Notes under the pieces: model-generated
The model's input: only the letters and a program-made list of their open reading frames with translations
Told to the model about the DNA's origin: nothing
Databases searched by the model: none
Part shown: positions 24,999-32,816 of the stretch, piece by piece
Layout of the letters: each line of letters starts with the position of its first letter
Position numbering within the stretch: position 1 is the stretch's first letter
Position numbers and translations under genes: made by a program
From: Hymenobacter sp. BRD128
GTDB lineage: Bacteria > Bacteroidota > Bacteroidia > Cytophagales > Hymenobacteraceae
Direction: 5' to 3'
DNA: 64,000 bases
NCBI RefSeq assembly: GCF_013256625.1
Contig: NZ_CP053908.1
Coordinates: 620,001-684,000, forward strand

Positions 24999-27197
24999 AT
25001 GGTTTTCATGGCAAATCGCGCTACGCTGCTTGCTGCACTACTCAGCCTTCAGCTTAAGGCATTGGCTCAGGTCGTGCCCACGCCGGCTCCCAAGGCGCTC
25101 GATGAGGTAAGGGTGCTGGGTCTGAAGTCGAAAAACGGCCTTGGCAATCTGGGCGAAGTAGGGGGTGCCATAATTTATGCCGGCAAGAAAACGGAGGTGC
25201 TGGTGCTGGACTCGCTCGACGCCAACACGGCGCTGAATAACCCGCGCCAGATTCTGGGCCGTATTCCGGGCATGAATTTCTCCGAAACTGAGGGCGCGGG
25301 CTTTCCGGCCAACGGCATCGGCTTGCGCGGGCTGAACCCGGTGCAAAGCGTAGAAATGAACGTGCGCCAGAACGGCTACAACATTACGGCCGACCTCTAC
25401 GGCTACCCCGAAACCTACTACCTGCCCGCAATGGAGGCCGTGGAGCGCGTGGAAGTGACGCGCGGCGCAGCCTCGCTGCAATTTGGCCCGCAGTTTGGCG
25501 GAGTGGTGAACTACGTGATGCGCCAGGGTGCCAAAGACAAGCCGTTTGAGCTGGCCCTGCGCCAAACGGGCGGCTCGTTCGGGCTGTTCAACTCGTTTAC
25601 GAGCGTGGGCGGGCAGGTGGGCAAGCTCAACTACTACGCCTATGGACAGTACCGACGGCAGGAAGGCTGGCGGCCCAACTCGGGCCTAAGCCAGGCCACG
25701 GCCTACGCTGGCCTGAGCTACCAGGCCACCGACAAGCTGAAGCTGTGCCTGGAATACTCGCTGCTGCGCAATAAGATTCAGATGCCGGGCGGGCTCACCG
25801 ACTCGCTTTTTAACGCTAACCCGCGCCAAAGCACCCGCGCTCGCAACTGGCTGCAAAGCCCCTGGAACGTGCTGACCCTGACGGCCGACTATCGCCTGAG
25901 CGACCGCACGCTGCTGACCCTGAAAACGGCTGGCAACCTGAGCCGCCGCGCCCTGGTGTGGCGCAACGAGGATGGCGGGGCCGCCGCCCCCGACACTGTG
26001 GACCGCGCCACCGGCCAGTTTGTGCCCCGCGAGGTCGAAAACGAAACCTTCCGCAGCCTCACCAATGAGCTGCGCCTGCGCACCGACTACCGCCTGCTGG
26101 GCCTCGACAATACGCTGGCCGTGGGCGTGCGCTACTTTGCGGGCTACATGCACCGGCAGGGCGGCGGACCGGGCTCGACGGCGGCCGATTTGGATTTGAA
26201 CCTGTACGGCGGCGGCTACGAGTACGATTTTGCGTTTCGCACCCAAAACGTGGCGCCCTTTGCCGAAACCGTTATCCGGCTCAGCAGCCGGTTTTCGCTC
26301 ACGCCGGGGGTGCGCTACGAGTTTATCAACTCGAAGGCGCAGGGCTACAAAGAGCAGGACGGCACGCTGCTGACTACTAGAGAGTCGCGTAACCGCAGCT
26401 TGCTGCTGGTTGGAGCCGGCGCCCAGTTTCAGGCCACAACCGGCACGGCGTTCTACGGCAACGTGTCGCAGGCCTACCGACCCATCGACTACTCGGCTTT
26501 GCTGCCCTTCGGCGTTACGTCGAAAATCGACCCCAACCTAAAAGACAGTAACGGCTACAACGCCGACCTGGGCTATCGCGGCGCGGTGGGCGAGTGGCTG
26601 AACTTCGACGTCGGCGCGTTTTACCTGCGCTACAACCGCCGTATCGGCACCCTAGCCCTGGTGGACCCCGTGACCGGCAGCAACTACTCGCTGCGCACCA
26701 ACGTGGCCGACTCGGAGCACAAGGGCGTGGAGAGCTACCTCGAAATCAGCCCCCTGAAGCTGCTGGCCGCCCCTAGCCGGCATCGCCTCAGCGCCTTCAA
26801 CTCACTGGCCTACGTCGATGCGCGCTATGTGAGTGGCGAGTTTGCGGGCAAGCGCGTAGAATACGCCCCCAAAGTAATTGAGCGCGTGGGCCTCACCTAC
26901 GGCTATGGGCAACTGAGCCTGACGGGCCAGTACAGCTACACCAGCAGCTCGTTTGGGGAAGCCAATAACCTAGCGGCTCCCGACAACGAAAACCCGCTGC
27001 AGGGCTTGGTGCCCGCCTACGCAGTGTGGGATATTTCGGGCACTTATCACTGCCTGCAAAATCTTGACTTGAAAGCTGGTGTCAATAATCTGACCGACGC
27101 CCGCTACTTCACCCGCCGCACCGACGAATATCCGGGGCCGGGGATTATCCCGGGCCTGGGGCGCAGCTTTTACTGCACGCTGGCCGCCAAATTCTAG
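24999..27197 (+). CDS. TonB-dependent receptor, FecA/siderophore-type
   Basis: 732 residues with signal peptide (TLLAALLSLQLKALAQ). There is no carboxypeptidase-like domain; the protein starts almost directly with the plug: LDEVRVLGLKSKNGLG, NPRQILGRIPGMNFSETEG, GIGLRGLNPVQSVEMNVRQNG, MEAVERVEVTRGAASLQFGPQFGGVVNYVM. A ~570-residue barrel follows and ends with an aromatic strand (GLGRSFYCTLAAKF). The layout matches iron-citrate/FecA-like receptors, so iron or another metal chelate is the likely ligand; that is inference. An ATG at 25008 is an alternative start. Confidence 0.82.
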   Translation: MVFMANRATLLAALLSLQLKALAQVVPTPAPKALDEVRVLGLKSKNGLGNLGEVGGAIIYAGKKTEVLVLDSLDANTALNNPRQILGRIPGMNFSETEGAGFPANGIGLRGLNPVQSVEMNVRQNGYNITADLYGYPETYYLPAMEAVERVEVTRGAASLQFGPQFGGVVNYVMRQGAKDKPFELALRQTGGSFGLFNSFTSVGGQVGKLNYYAYGQYRRQEGWRPNSGLSQATAYAGLSYQATDKLKLCLEYSLLRNKIQMPGGLTDSLFNANPRQSTRARNWLQSPWNVLTLTADYRLSDRTLLTLKTAGNLSRRALVWRNEDGGAAAPDTVDRATGQFVPREVENETFRSLTNELRLRTDYRLLGLDNTLAVGVRYFAGYMHRQGGGPGSTAADLDLNLYGGGYEYDFAFRTQNVAPFAETVIRLSSRFSLTPGVRYEFINSKAQGYKEQDGTLLTTRESRNRSLLLVGAGAQFQATTGTAFYGNVSQAYRPIDYSALLPFGVTSKIDPNLKDSNGYNADLGYRGAVGEWLNFDVGAFYLRYNRRIGTLALVDPVTGSNYSLRTNVADSEHKGVESYLEISPLKLLAAPSRHRLSAFNSLAYVDARYVSGEFAGKRVEYAPKVIERVGLTYGYGQLSLTGQYSYTSSSFGEANNLAAPDNENPLQGLVPAYAVWDISGTYHCLQNLDLKAGVNNLTDARYFTRRTDEYPGPGIIPGLGRSFYCTLAAKF

Positions 27198-27232
27198 GGG
27201 CGCGCCTTTTGACCAAGCGAGCGCTGCGCTGG

Positions 27233-28699
27233 CTACTGCCCGTAGCTAATCAGGTTCTTGACCATCCCCTTGAAAATGATGCCGTGGAAGGGCAGCACTG
27301 AATACCAATACAGGCGCCCCAGCAAACCCTGCGGGCGGTAGGCGGCCAGCTGCTCCAGCGAGTGGCTGCCGTCGGGGTTGTCGAGGATGCGAAATTGCAG
27401 CCAGGCCTCGCCGGGTAGCTTCATCTCGGCATACAGCAGCAGGCGCCGGGCGGCGCGGTCGGCCACCAGCACGCGCCAGAAGTCGAGCGGGTCGCCGGCG
27501 CGCAGGTGGTTGGGCGAGCGCCTACCCCGGCGCAGGCCCACGCCGCCCACCAGCTTGTCCATCAGCCCCCGGATGCGCCAGAGCCAGTCGGTTTTGTACC
27601 AGCCGCGGTCGCCGCCGATGCGCCAGATGTTTTCCAGCACCTCGGCCACCGGCCGGTTAAAGGGGCGCAGCTGCCGGTCGAAGAACATGCCGTGGCGCGG
27701 AATCTGGATGGCATTCATATAGTCTTGGCGCAGGGTGCCGCTGCTCATGGCATCGCTCCAGCTGCTCACCACCTCGTTTTGCTCGATGCGCCGGAACGCC
27801 AGGGCCAGCGCCTCGCGGTAGCTCATGCAAGTGTGCGGCACCACCTGCGCAATGCTGCGGCTAGGGTCCACCACGGTGTCATTCTTAAGGCTTTCGACCA
27901 GGCTTTGGGCGAGCGAAAACGACGTGCTCGTGACCAGATACAGCCACCACGACGACAGCCGCGGCGTGAGCACGGGCACCGTGAGTATCCAGCGGCGGTA
28001 GCCGCGCTCGGCGGCTAGCCCCAGCAGCATCTCGCGGTAGGTGAGCACATCGGGCCCGCCCACGTCGAAGCGCTGGCCCAGGCAGGCGGGGTTGTCGAGC
28101 ACGGCCGTGAGGTAAAACATCACGTCGCGCACCCCGAGCGGCTGGCAGCGCGAGTTGAGCCAGCGCGGCGTCACCATCACGGGCAGCTTCTCCACCAAGT
28201 CGCGGATAATCTCGAACGACGCCGAGCCCGAACCGATGATAATGCTGGCCCGCAGCACCGTGAGCTGCGCCCCGCGGCTCTGGCCCAGCACGTCTTCCAC
28301 GGCCCGGCGCGAGCGCAGGTGCACGCTCAGGTCGTGGTCGTTGGCAATGCCCGAAAGGTAGATAACCTGCCGCGCCGTGGTGCGGTCGAGGTACTCGGTA
28401 AAGTGCTGGGCCGAGGCTTGCTCCAGCTGAAAGAAATTCTCGCTGCCGTCGCCGCTCATCGAGTGCACCAGGTAATAGGCCGCGTCGAAGTCGGTGGGCA
28501 GGCTAGCCAGCGACTCTGGTTGCAGCAGGTCGCCCTGCACCACCTGCACCTGGGCGTGCTGGCTGGGGGGCAGCGTGTCGGGCAGGGCAAAGCGGCGGGC
28601 ATCGCGCACCAGGCACGTTACCTCGTGCCCGGCCGCCGCCAGCACGGGCAGCAGGCGTTGGCCAATGTAGCCGGTGGCCCCGGTGAGCAGGATTTTCAT
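27233..28699 (-). CDS. SDR-family NAD(P)-binding oxidoreductase with DUF2867 C-terminal domain
   Basis: 488 residues from the ATG at 28699 (MKILLTGATGYIGQRLLPVL), which places the Rossmann motif TGATGYIG at the N-terminus as expected; the upstream in-frame extension is not protein-like. Residues 1-320 are an atypical short-chain dehydrogenase/NmrA-like domain (YYLVHSMSG, YLSGIANDHDLSVHL). Residues ~340-488 are DUF2867-like (WRIRGLMDKLVGGVGLRRGRRSP, YAEMKLPGEAWLQFRI, YWYSVLPFHGIIFKGM). The fusion is a common Bacteroidota protein of unknown substrate. Confidence 0.85.
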   Translation of the reverse strand: MKILLTGATGYIGQRLLPVLAAAGHEVTCLVRDARRFALPDTLPPSQHAQVQVVQGDLLQPESLASLPTDFDAAYYLVHSMSGDGSENFFQLEQASAQHFTEYLDRTTARQVIYLSGIANDHDLSVHLRSRRAVEDVLGQSRGAQLTVLRASIIIGSGSASFEIIRDLVEKLPVMVTPRWLNSRCQPLGVRDVMFYLTAVLDNPACLGQRFDVGGPDVLTYREMLLGLAAERGYRRWILTVPVLTPRLSSWWLYLVTSTSFSLAQSLVESLKNDTVVDPSRSIAQVVPHTCMSYREALALAFRRIEQNEVVSSWSDAMSSGTLRQDYMNAIQIPRHGMFFDRQLRPFNRPVAEVLENIWRIGGDRGWYKTDWLWRIRGLMDKLVGGVGLRRGRRSPNHLRAGDPLDFWRVLVADRAARRLLLYAEMKLPGEAWLQFRILDNPDGSHSLEQLAAYRPQGLLGRLYWYSVLPFHGIIFKGMVKNLISYGQ

Positions 28700-28803
28700 G
28701 GGCGGGCAGGAAATAGACGTAGGGTGGTGCCTGCAAGGAAGCGCCACTACTAAGAACGTCAGAATGATGCAGTTGTTCGCCCGCACTACGGCCGGCGCGC
28801 CGC

Positions 28804-28811
28804 TACCTTTG
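28804..28811 (+). promoter_or_regulatory. TACCTTTG box 5 nt from the DUF2911 start
   Basis: Exact TANNTTTG match; only GGGCC separates it from the ATG at 28817. Same arrangement as hisS and the GNAT gene. Confidence 0.5.
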
Positions 28812-28816
28812 GGGCC

Positions 28817-29686
28817 ATGAAAACTGCTTCCTTTTTCGCCGCCGCGGCCCTGGCCGCCCTGCTGGCCCCCGCCGCCCACGCCCAGGTAAAGCTTACCGTG
28901 CCGCAGCCCAGCCCCGCTTCCAAAACCCGCGAGGCGTTCTCAACTTCCTTCATTGAGCTGAATTATTCGCGGCCCTCGCTAAAAGGCCGCACGGCCTTCG
29001 GCGGGCTGGTGCCCTACGGCGAGGTGTGGCGCACGGGGGCCAATACGGTCACCAAAATCCGCTTTGGCGAAGAAGTAAAGCTAGCCGGCCAAGCCGTGAA
29101 AGCGGGCACCTACGCGCTGCTTACCATCCCCGGCAAGGCCGACTGGACCATTATCCTCAACCGCGACACCGCCCAGTGGGGCGCCTACGAGTATAAATCA
29201 AGCCTCGACGTGCTGCGCGTGCAGGCCAAAGCCACCAAGCTGGCTAGCCCGCAAGAAAGCCTGCGCCTCAGCCTCGAAAACCTGCAACCCGCCGCCGCCG
29301 ACCTCACCCTCGCTTGGGAGCGCACGCAGGTGAGTGTGCCCCTCACCGCCAACCCCGACCCGATAGTGCTGACCCAAATTCAAGAGGCGATGAAGGGCGA
29401 TAAAAAGCCCTACGTCACGGCCGCGCAGTACTACTACAACTCCAATCAGCCCGACCTGACGCCCGCCATCGGCTGGCTCGACGAATACATCAAAACCACG
29501 CCCGCCTCGGCCTTCTATGGCTACTACTGGAAAGCTAGGCTGCTGCAAAAGCAGGGCAAAAACGCCGAAGCCGGCGCCGCCGCCCGCAAATCGCTCGACG
29601 CGCTGGCCGCTGACAAAAACGAGGTTTCCAAAGAAGAGTACACCCGCCTCAATATGCAGCTCATCGGCGAAGTGGCGAAGAAGTAG
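28817..29686 (+). CDS. DUF2911 domain-containing exported protein
   Basis: 289 residues with a signal peptide (ASFFAAAALAALLAPAAHAQ). Residues ~30-185 follow the DUF2911 pattern: SPASKTREAFSTSFIELNYSRPS, GRTAFGGLVPYGEVWRTGANTVTKIRF, AGTYALLTIPGKADWTIILN. The C-terminal ~100 residues are helical, TPR-like (AAQYYYNSNQPDLTPAIGWLDEYI). Function unknown; family members are periplasmic or outer-membrane associated. Ended by a long hairpin (29702-29790). Confidence 0.85.
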   Translation: MKTASFFAAAALAALLAPAAHAQVKLTVPQPSPASKTREAFSTSFIELNYSRPSLKGRTAFGGLVPYGEVWRTGANTVTKIRFGEEVKLAGQAVKAGTYALLTIPGKADWTIILNRDTAQWGAYEYKSSLDVLRVQAKATKLASPQESLRLSLENLQPAAADLTLAWERTQVSVPLTANPDPIVLTQIQEAMKGDKKPYVTAAQYYYNSNQPDLTPAIGWLDEYIKTTPASAFYGYYWKARLLQKQGKNAEAGAAARKSLDALAADKNEVSKEEYTRLNMQLIGEVAKK

Positions 29687-29701
29687 TCTGGTGCCCATAA
29701 A

Positions 29702-29790
29702 GAACGTCATGCTGAGCCCCGCGAAGCATCTCTCCCGCACGACCCTTTGAGGCGCAGGAGAGATGCTTCACGGGGCTCAGCATGACGTTC
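29702..29790. repeat. Long palindromic element with GAACGTCATGCTGAGC core, also terminator
   Basis: A 33-nt arm at 29702-29734 pairs with 29758-29790 with one mismatch (G-U in RNA). It lies 15 nt after the DUF2911 stop and 28 nt before the convergent DUF1810 stop, so it can end both transcripts. The GAACGTC...CTGAGC outer sequence is shared with the hairpin at 2779-2817. Confidence 0.7.
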
Positions 29791-29818
29791 GGGTTGAAGT
29801 AAGGGAAGACGCCGAGTC

Positions 29819-30241
29819 TTAGCGCAACAACTGCAATGTTCTGACGTCGGGCGCGCCGCCAAAAAACTTATCCAGCACCTGCTGAAACACCGGGCTAGCC
29901 CCCGGCACCTGCGCAAAGAGCGTCATAGAGGAGCCCAGCTTCAGGTCGTCGGGCGTGCCCATGATGGCGGTGGCATTGTTGCCCGGCAGCCCCAGCAGCG
30001 CCTGCGCAATCTCGACCAGCCGCGGCCCCAAGGTGGGGTGGGCCAGATAAGCTGCCGCTTCGGCCGCGTCCGCAATGGCGTAGTGTTGCGCCGTGCTGCT
30101 GTACCCTAGCCCCTGAATTTGCGGGAAAATGTACCACATCCAGTGGCTGCGCTTGCGGCCGGCTTTGATTTCGGCCAAGGCCGGCGCGTAGTCGCGGGCC
30201 TGCGCATCGAGGAAACGTTGAAGGTTAGATTGAGCAGCCAT
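29819..30241 (-). CDS. DUF1810 domain-containing protein
   Basis: 140 residues from the ATG at 30241. The DUF1810 signature is plain: NLQRFLDAQ, ALAEIKAGRKRSHWMWYIFPQI, GLGYSSTAQHYAI, YLAHPTLGPRLVEI, IMGTPDDLKLGSSMTLFAQ. No signal peptide; cytoplasmic. Biochemical role not known to me with confidence. Confidence 0.88.
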   Translation of the reverse strand: MAAQSNLQRFLDAQARDYAPALAEIKAGRKRSHWMWYIFPQIQGLGYSSTAQHYAIADAAEAAAYLAHPTLGPRLVEIAQALLGLPGNNATAIMGTPDDLKLGSSMTLFAQVPGASPVFQQVLDKFFGGAPDVRTLQLLR

Positions 30242-30394
30242 AGCCAACTATACCCTTAACCACTGGCGCGAGTTTAGGCGCAGCCATAATTCGTGTCTGC
30301 CTATAAGGTGGATGTTGCACCTCCGCTGCCGCGCCAGCGGCAAGGCTGCGGGGTGTAATGTCTCACACCCGCGCCAGTGAGAAAAGAATGCTAC

Positions 30395-31087
30395 TCAATA
30401 AAAATTGATAGTAGTTGTGTCATTATAAAGTACTTCTCTTACAAATGTTTTGCGGTCATAATCTTTAAATGTAACATTGTATCCTTGTACTACTCGATTG
30501 GCAGTTAATTTTTCAAAAGAGTATTTTTTATTTGGTAAAACATTAATTACTTGCTTAAAGGAAAAGTTTTGATGAGACTTTATTGTGTCGTAGAAAAAGC
30601 CGTGTCCAAAATAATTGCCGTCTGTGTTAACAAATGAAAAAGCAATGTCTGTTTTTCCACTTTTGCTTGATTTTACGTTGATAGTTACTGGTTTATAATC
30701 AGTAACATCGAAATTTACAATGTTATGGGTGCCAAGATTAATCTTGGCACCCATTCCGGAATAGGCATTAGATAGGTACAGCAAATCGTAATAATCTTTG
30801 CTATACATCGTGCCCGCTAGGTAAGTCTTGTTGGCAGAATGTTTGAATGATAAAGCGTACTTTCCATCTTTATCTGAAGTGACCGTTGTAATAGAATCTT
30901 CATAAGGACCGCCGAGTAAAAATTGACCGCTATGAATTATCGAAATCGGGACGCCTCCCACAGGTTTACCTGTATACTTGTTAACCACAGTCCCCTCGAC
31001 AGTGGTCATATCAGGTAAAGACACCAGCCCACACGCTGATAAGGTGGCTACTGCAAGTAAGGAGAAAAAGAGTATCAAAAGTCTCAT
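30395..31087 (-). CDS. AT-rich lipoprotein with carboxypeptidase-regulatory-like domain
   Basis: 230 residues. Signal peptide with lipobox LSAC (Cys ~19). Residues ~30-90 look like a carboxypeptidase-regulatory/transthyretin-like beta domain (VEGTVVNKYTGKPVGGVPISI, SDKDGKYALSFKH); the rest is Lys/Asn/Tyr-rich beta sequence. Base composition is far more A+T-rich than every neighbour and codon use shifts to AAA, AAT and TTT, indicating recent acquisition. The gene contains a perfect 30-bp palindrome (30725-30754). Function unknown. Confidence 0.7.
   Translation of the reverse strand: MRLLILFFSLLAVATLSACGLVSLPDMTTVEGTVVNKYTGKPVGGVPISIIHSGQFLLGGPYEDSITTVTSDKDGKYALSFKHSANKTYLAGTMYSKDYYDLLYLSNAYSGMGAKINLGTHNIVNFDVTDYKPVTINVKSSKSGKTDIAFSFVNTDGNYFGHGFFYDTIKSHQNFSFKQVINVLPNKKYSFEKLTANRVVQGYNVTFKDYDRKTFVREVLYNDTTTINFY
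30725..30754. repeat. Perfect 30-bp palindrome inside the AT-rich lipoprotein gene
   Basis: Left half ATGGGTGCCAAGATT (30725-30739) is the exact reverse complement of the right half (30740-30754), with no loop. On the coding strand it encodes MGAKINLGTH. Confidence 0.85.
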
Positions 31088-31115
31088 GAAGGGTGCGAAG
31101 TGAGTACACCATAAA

Positions 31116-31150
31116 AATAGCCGTTGCCTCAGTGGAAGGCAACGGCTATT
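31116..31150 (-). terminator. Terminator of the M28 peptidase gene
   Basis: 14-bp perfect stem AATAGCCGTTGCCT (31116-31129) with 31137-31150. On the minus strand it ends in TTTTTAT. It sits between the M28 stop (31248) and the AT-rich lipoprotein start (31087). Confidence 0.75.
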
Positions 31151-31247
31151 CTTAATTCAAGGGACGCCGATGGTCAGTATTGCTTGTGTTTTTAAAGCAC
31201 ATTATCAGCTTATTGTGCGCTAAATATCAGACTTTTTGCCTGCTTGT

Positions 31248-32609
31248 CTACCGCCCCACCACCGGCAGCACGGCCGTACTCTCGTGCCCTTGCGCATCCA
31301 TGCTCACCACGCCGAAGATATAATTGTCCTTGCTCACGGCCAGGTCGGCGGCGGTGGTGCTCACCGGGAAGCGCTGCTGCCACTGCGGGGCGCTGGTTTC
31401 GCGGGCCAGCACGATGTAGCCGGCGGGGGCGGGGCCGCCCTGCGGGGCTAGCCAGCGCAGTTCGGTGCGATTGGTGAGCTTGGCGGTGAGCACTTCCACT
31501 TTTTGCGGGGCGGCGGGGGCCAGCGCCAGGCTGGCCAGGGTGGCCAGGTTGACCTGGGTGGTGCGGCGCAGGTAGCGGAAATCCATAAACTCGGGCTTGT
31601 CGCCGTACTCGATGCCGCCCTCGGTGCGCAGGTCCTGGTGCTGGTGGTTGAAGTTCTCGTTGGTTTCGGTGAAGCGCACGGCTGCGTAGCCCTGCTGGTT
31701 GAAGGGCGTGTGGTCGCCGCCGCGCAAAAAGCGGTCGGGCCGATACTCCAGCAGCACGCCGTAGCCGCCGGCATTCACGTACTGGCGGGCGGCGGTTTGG
31801 GCGTAGCGGGCAAGCTGGCGGCTGGGGGCGTCGTTCTCCGAGCTGAGCTGGCGGCGGGCCTTAGCCTGGTCGGGCGTTTCGGTGGCCGGCACGCCCTCGC
31901 TGAACACGCGCAGGTGCAGCGAATCGGTGATTTCGGGGTCGTAGCCGTGCGAGTTGCCCACGATGTCGTTGTTGAGCATCGCCACCAGATTCCAGCCTTC
32001 TTTCTTGGCGCGCTTGGCCAGGTGGTCGGCGCCCAGCAGGCCTTGCTCTTCGCCCTGCACGGCCACCAGCTTGATGGTGCAGGGAAATTTCTGGCCAGCC
32101 AGCACCCTGGCCACTTCCATTACGGCGGCTACGCCGCTGGCGTCGTCGTTGGCGCCGGGCGCATCGGCGGTGCGGTTCATCACATCGGTGACGCGCGAGT
32201 CGATGTGGCCGCTCATCAAATACACCCGCGTGTCGCTCGGGTCGGTACCGGGGATGGTGGCCAGCACGTTGGCCATCAACGTTTTCTTATCGACGCGCTT
32301 GCCGTCGGGGTTGTAGGTGAAGGTGTCCATCTCAACTACCATGCGCCCGCCGCCGGCCTTGCTGTATTTTTTGAACTCGTCGAACACATACTGGCGAGCC
32401 GCGCCAATGCCGCGCTTCTTGTCCTTGGTGTCGCTCAGGGTATGGCGCGTGCCGTAGCTGACGAGCTTGCGCACGTCGGTTTCGAGGTTTTTGGCCGATA
32501 CTTCATTCACCCAGCGCTGAATGTTGGGGTCAACGGGCGGTAGGGGGGCCGAGGTTTGGGCGAGGGCCGCGAAGGGCAGCAGGCTGGGGAGGAGAAGGAG
32601 AATTTTCAT
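31248..32609 (-). CDS. M28 family zinc aminopeptidase
   Basis: 453 residues from the ATG at 32609 (MKILLLLPSLLPFAALAQ, signal peptide). The M28 metal and catalytic positions are present in order: SGHIDSRV (His ligand), PGANDDASGVAA (bridging Asp), GEEQGLLGADHL (catalytic Glu and Glu ligand), LNNDIVGNSHG (Asp ligand), and HTPFNQQGYAAVRFTE (His ligand). The last ~90 residues form a beta domain (EVLTAKLTNRTELRWLAPQGG), fibronectin-like. An exported exopeptidase for peptide nutrition. Possibly preceded by a cupin gene remnant. Confidence 0.88.
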   Translation of the reverse strand: MKILLLLPSLLPFAALAQTSAPLPPVDPNIQRWVNEVSAKNLETDVRKLVSYGTRHTLSDTKDKKRGIGAARQYVFDEFKKYSKAGGGRMVVEMDTFTYNPDGKRVDKKTLMANVLATIPGTDPSDTRVYLMSGHIDSRVTDVMNRTADAPGANDDASGVAAVMEVARVLAGQKFPCTIKLVAVQGEEQGLLGADHLAKRAKKEGWNLVAMLNNDIVGNSHGYDPEITDSLHLRVFSEGVPATETPDQAKARRQLSSENDAPSRQLARYAQTAARQYVNAGGYGVLLEYRPDRFLRGGDHTPFNQQGYAAVRFTETNENFNHQHQDLRTEGGIEYGDKPEFMDFRYLRRTTQVNLATLASLALAPAAPQKVEVLTAKLTNRTELRWLAPQGGPAPAGYIVLARETSAPQWQQRFPVSTTAADLAVSKDNYIFGVVSMDAQGHESTAVLPVVGR

Positions 32610-32680
32610 AAGGAATCGCAAGAAACGACAAACGCCGCCAGCCGGGCAAGGCTAGCGGCGCGTTATAGGCGCGGGCGGGG

Positions 32681-32816
32681 CTACGGAAGTTGCGCGGCCG
32701 GCGGTGCCAGCACCCGGCAGCCGTGCGGGTGCGGGGGCGAAACTACCAGCAAACCGAGTGGCCCGGTGCTTTCGCTGTATAGCTGGTGGGCTAGCCCGGC
32801 CGGCACTTCGCGCACG
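32681..32816 (-). pseudogene. Possible remnant of a cupin-domain protein
   Basis: A short open frame on the minus strand reads VREVPAGLAHQLYSESTGPLGLLVV and ends at TAG 32681. The pattern VPAG..HQLYN.....L.LLVV is the C-terminal strand pair of small cupins. The upstream part would lie inside the T9SS gene in another frame and is absent, so this can only be a 3' fragment. It may be chance. Confidence 0.3.
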
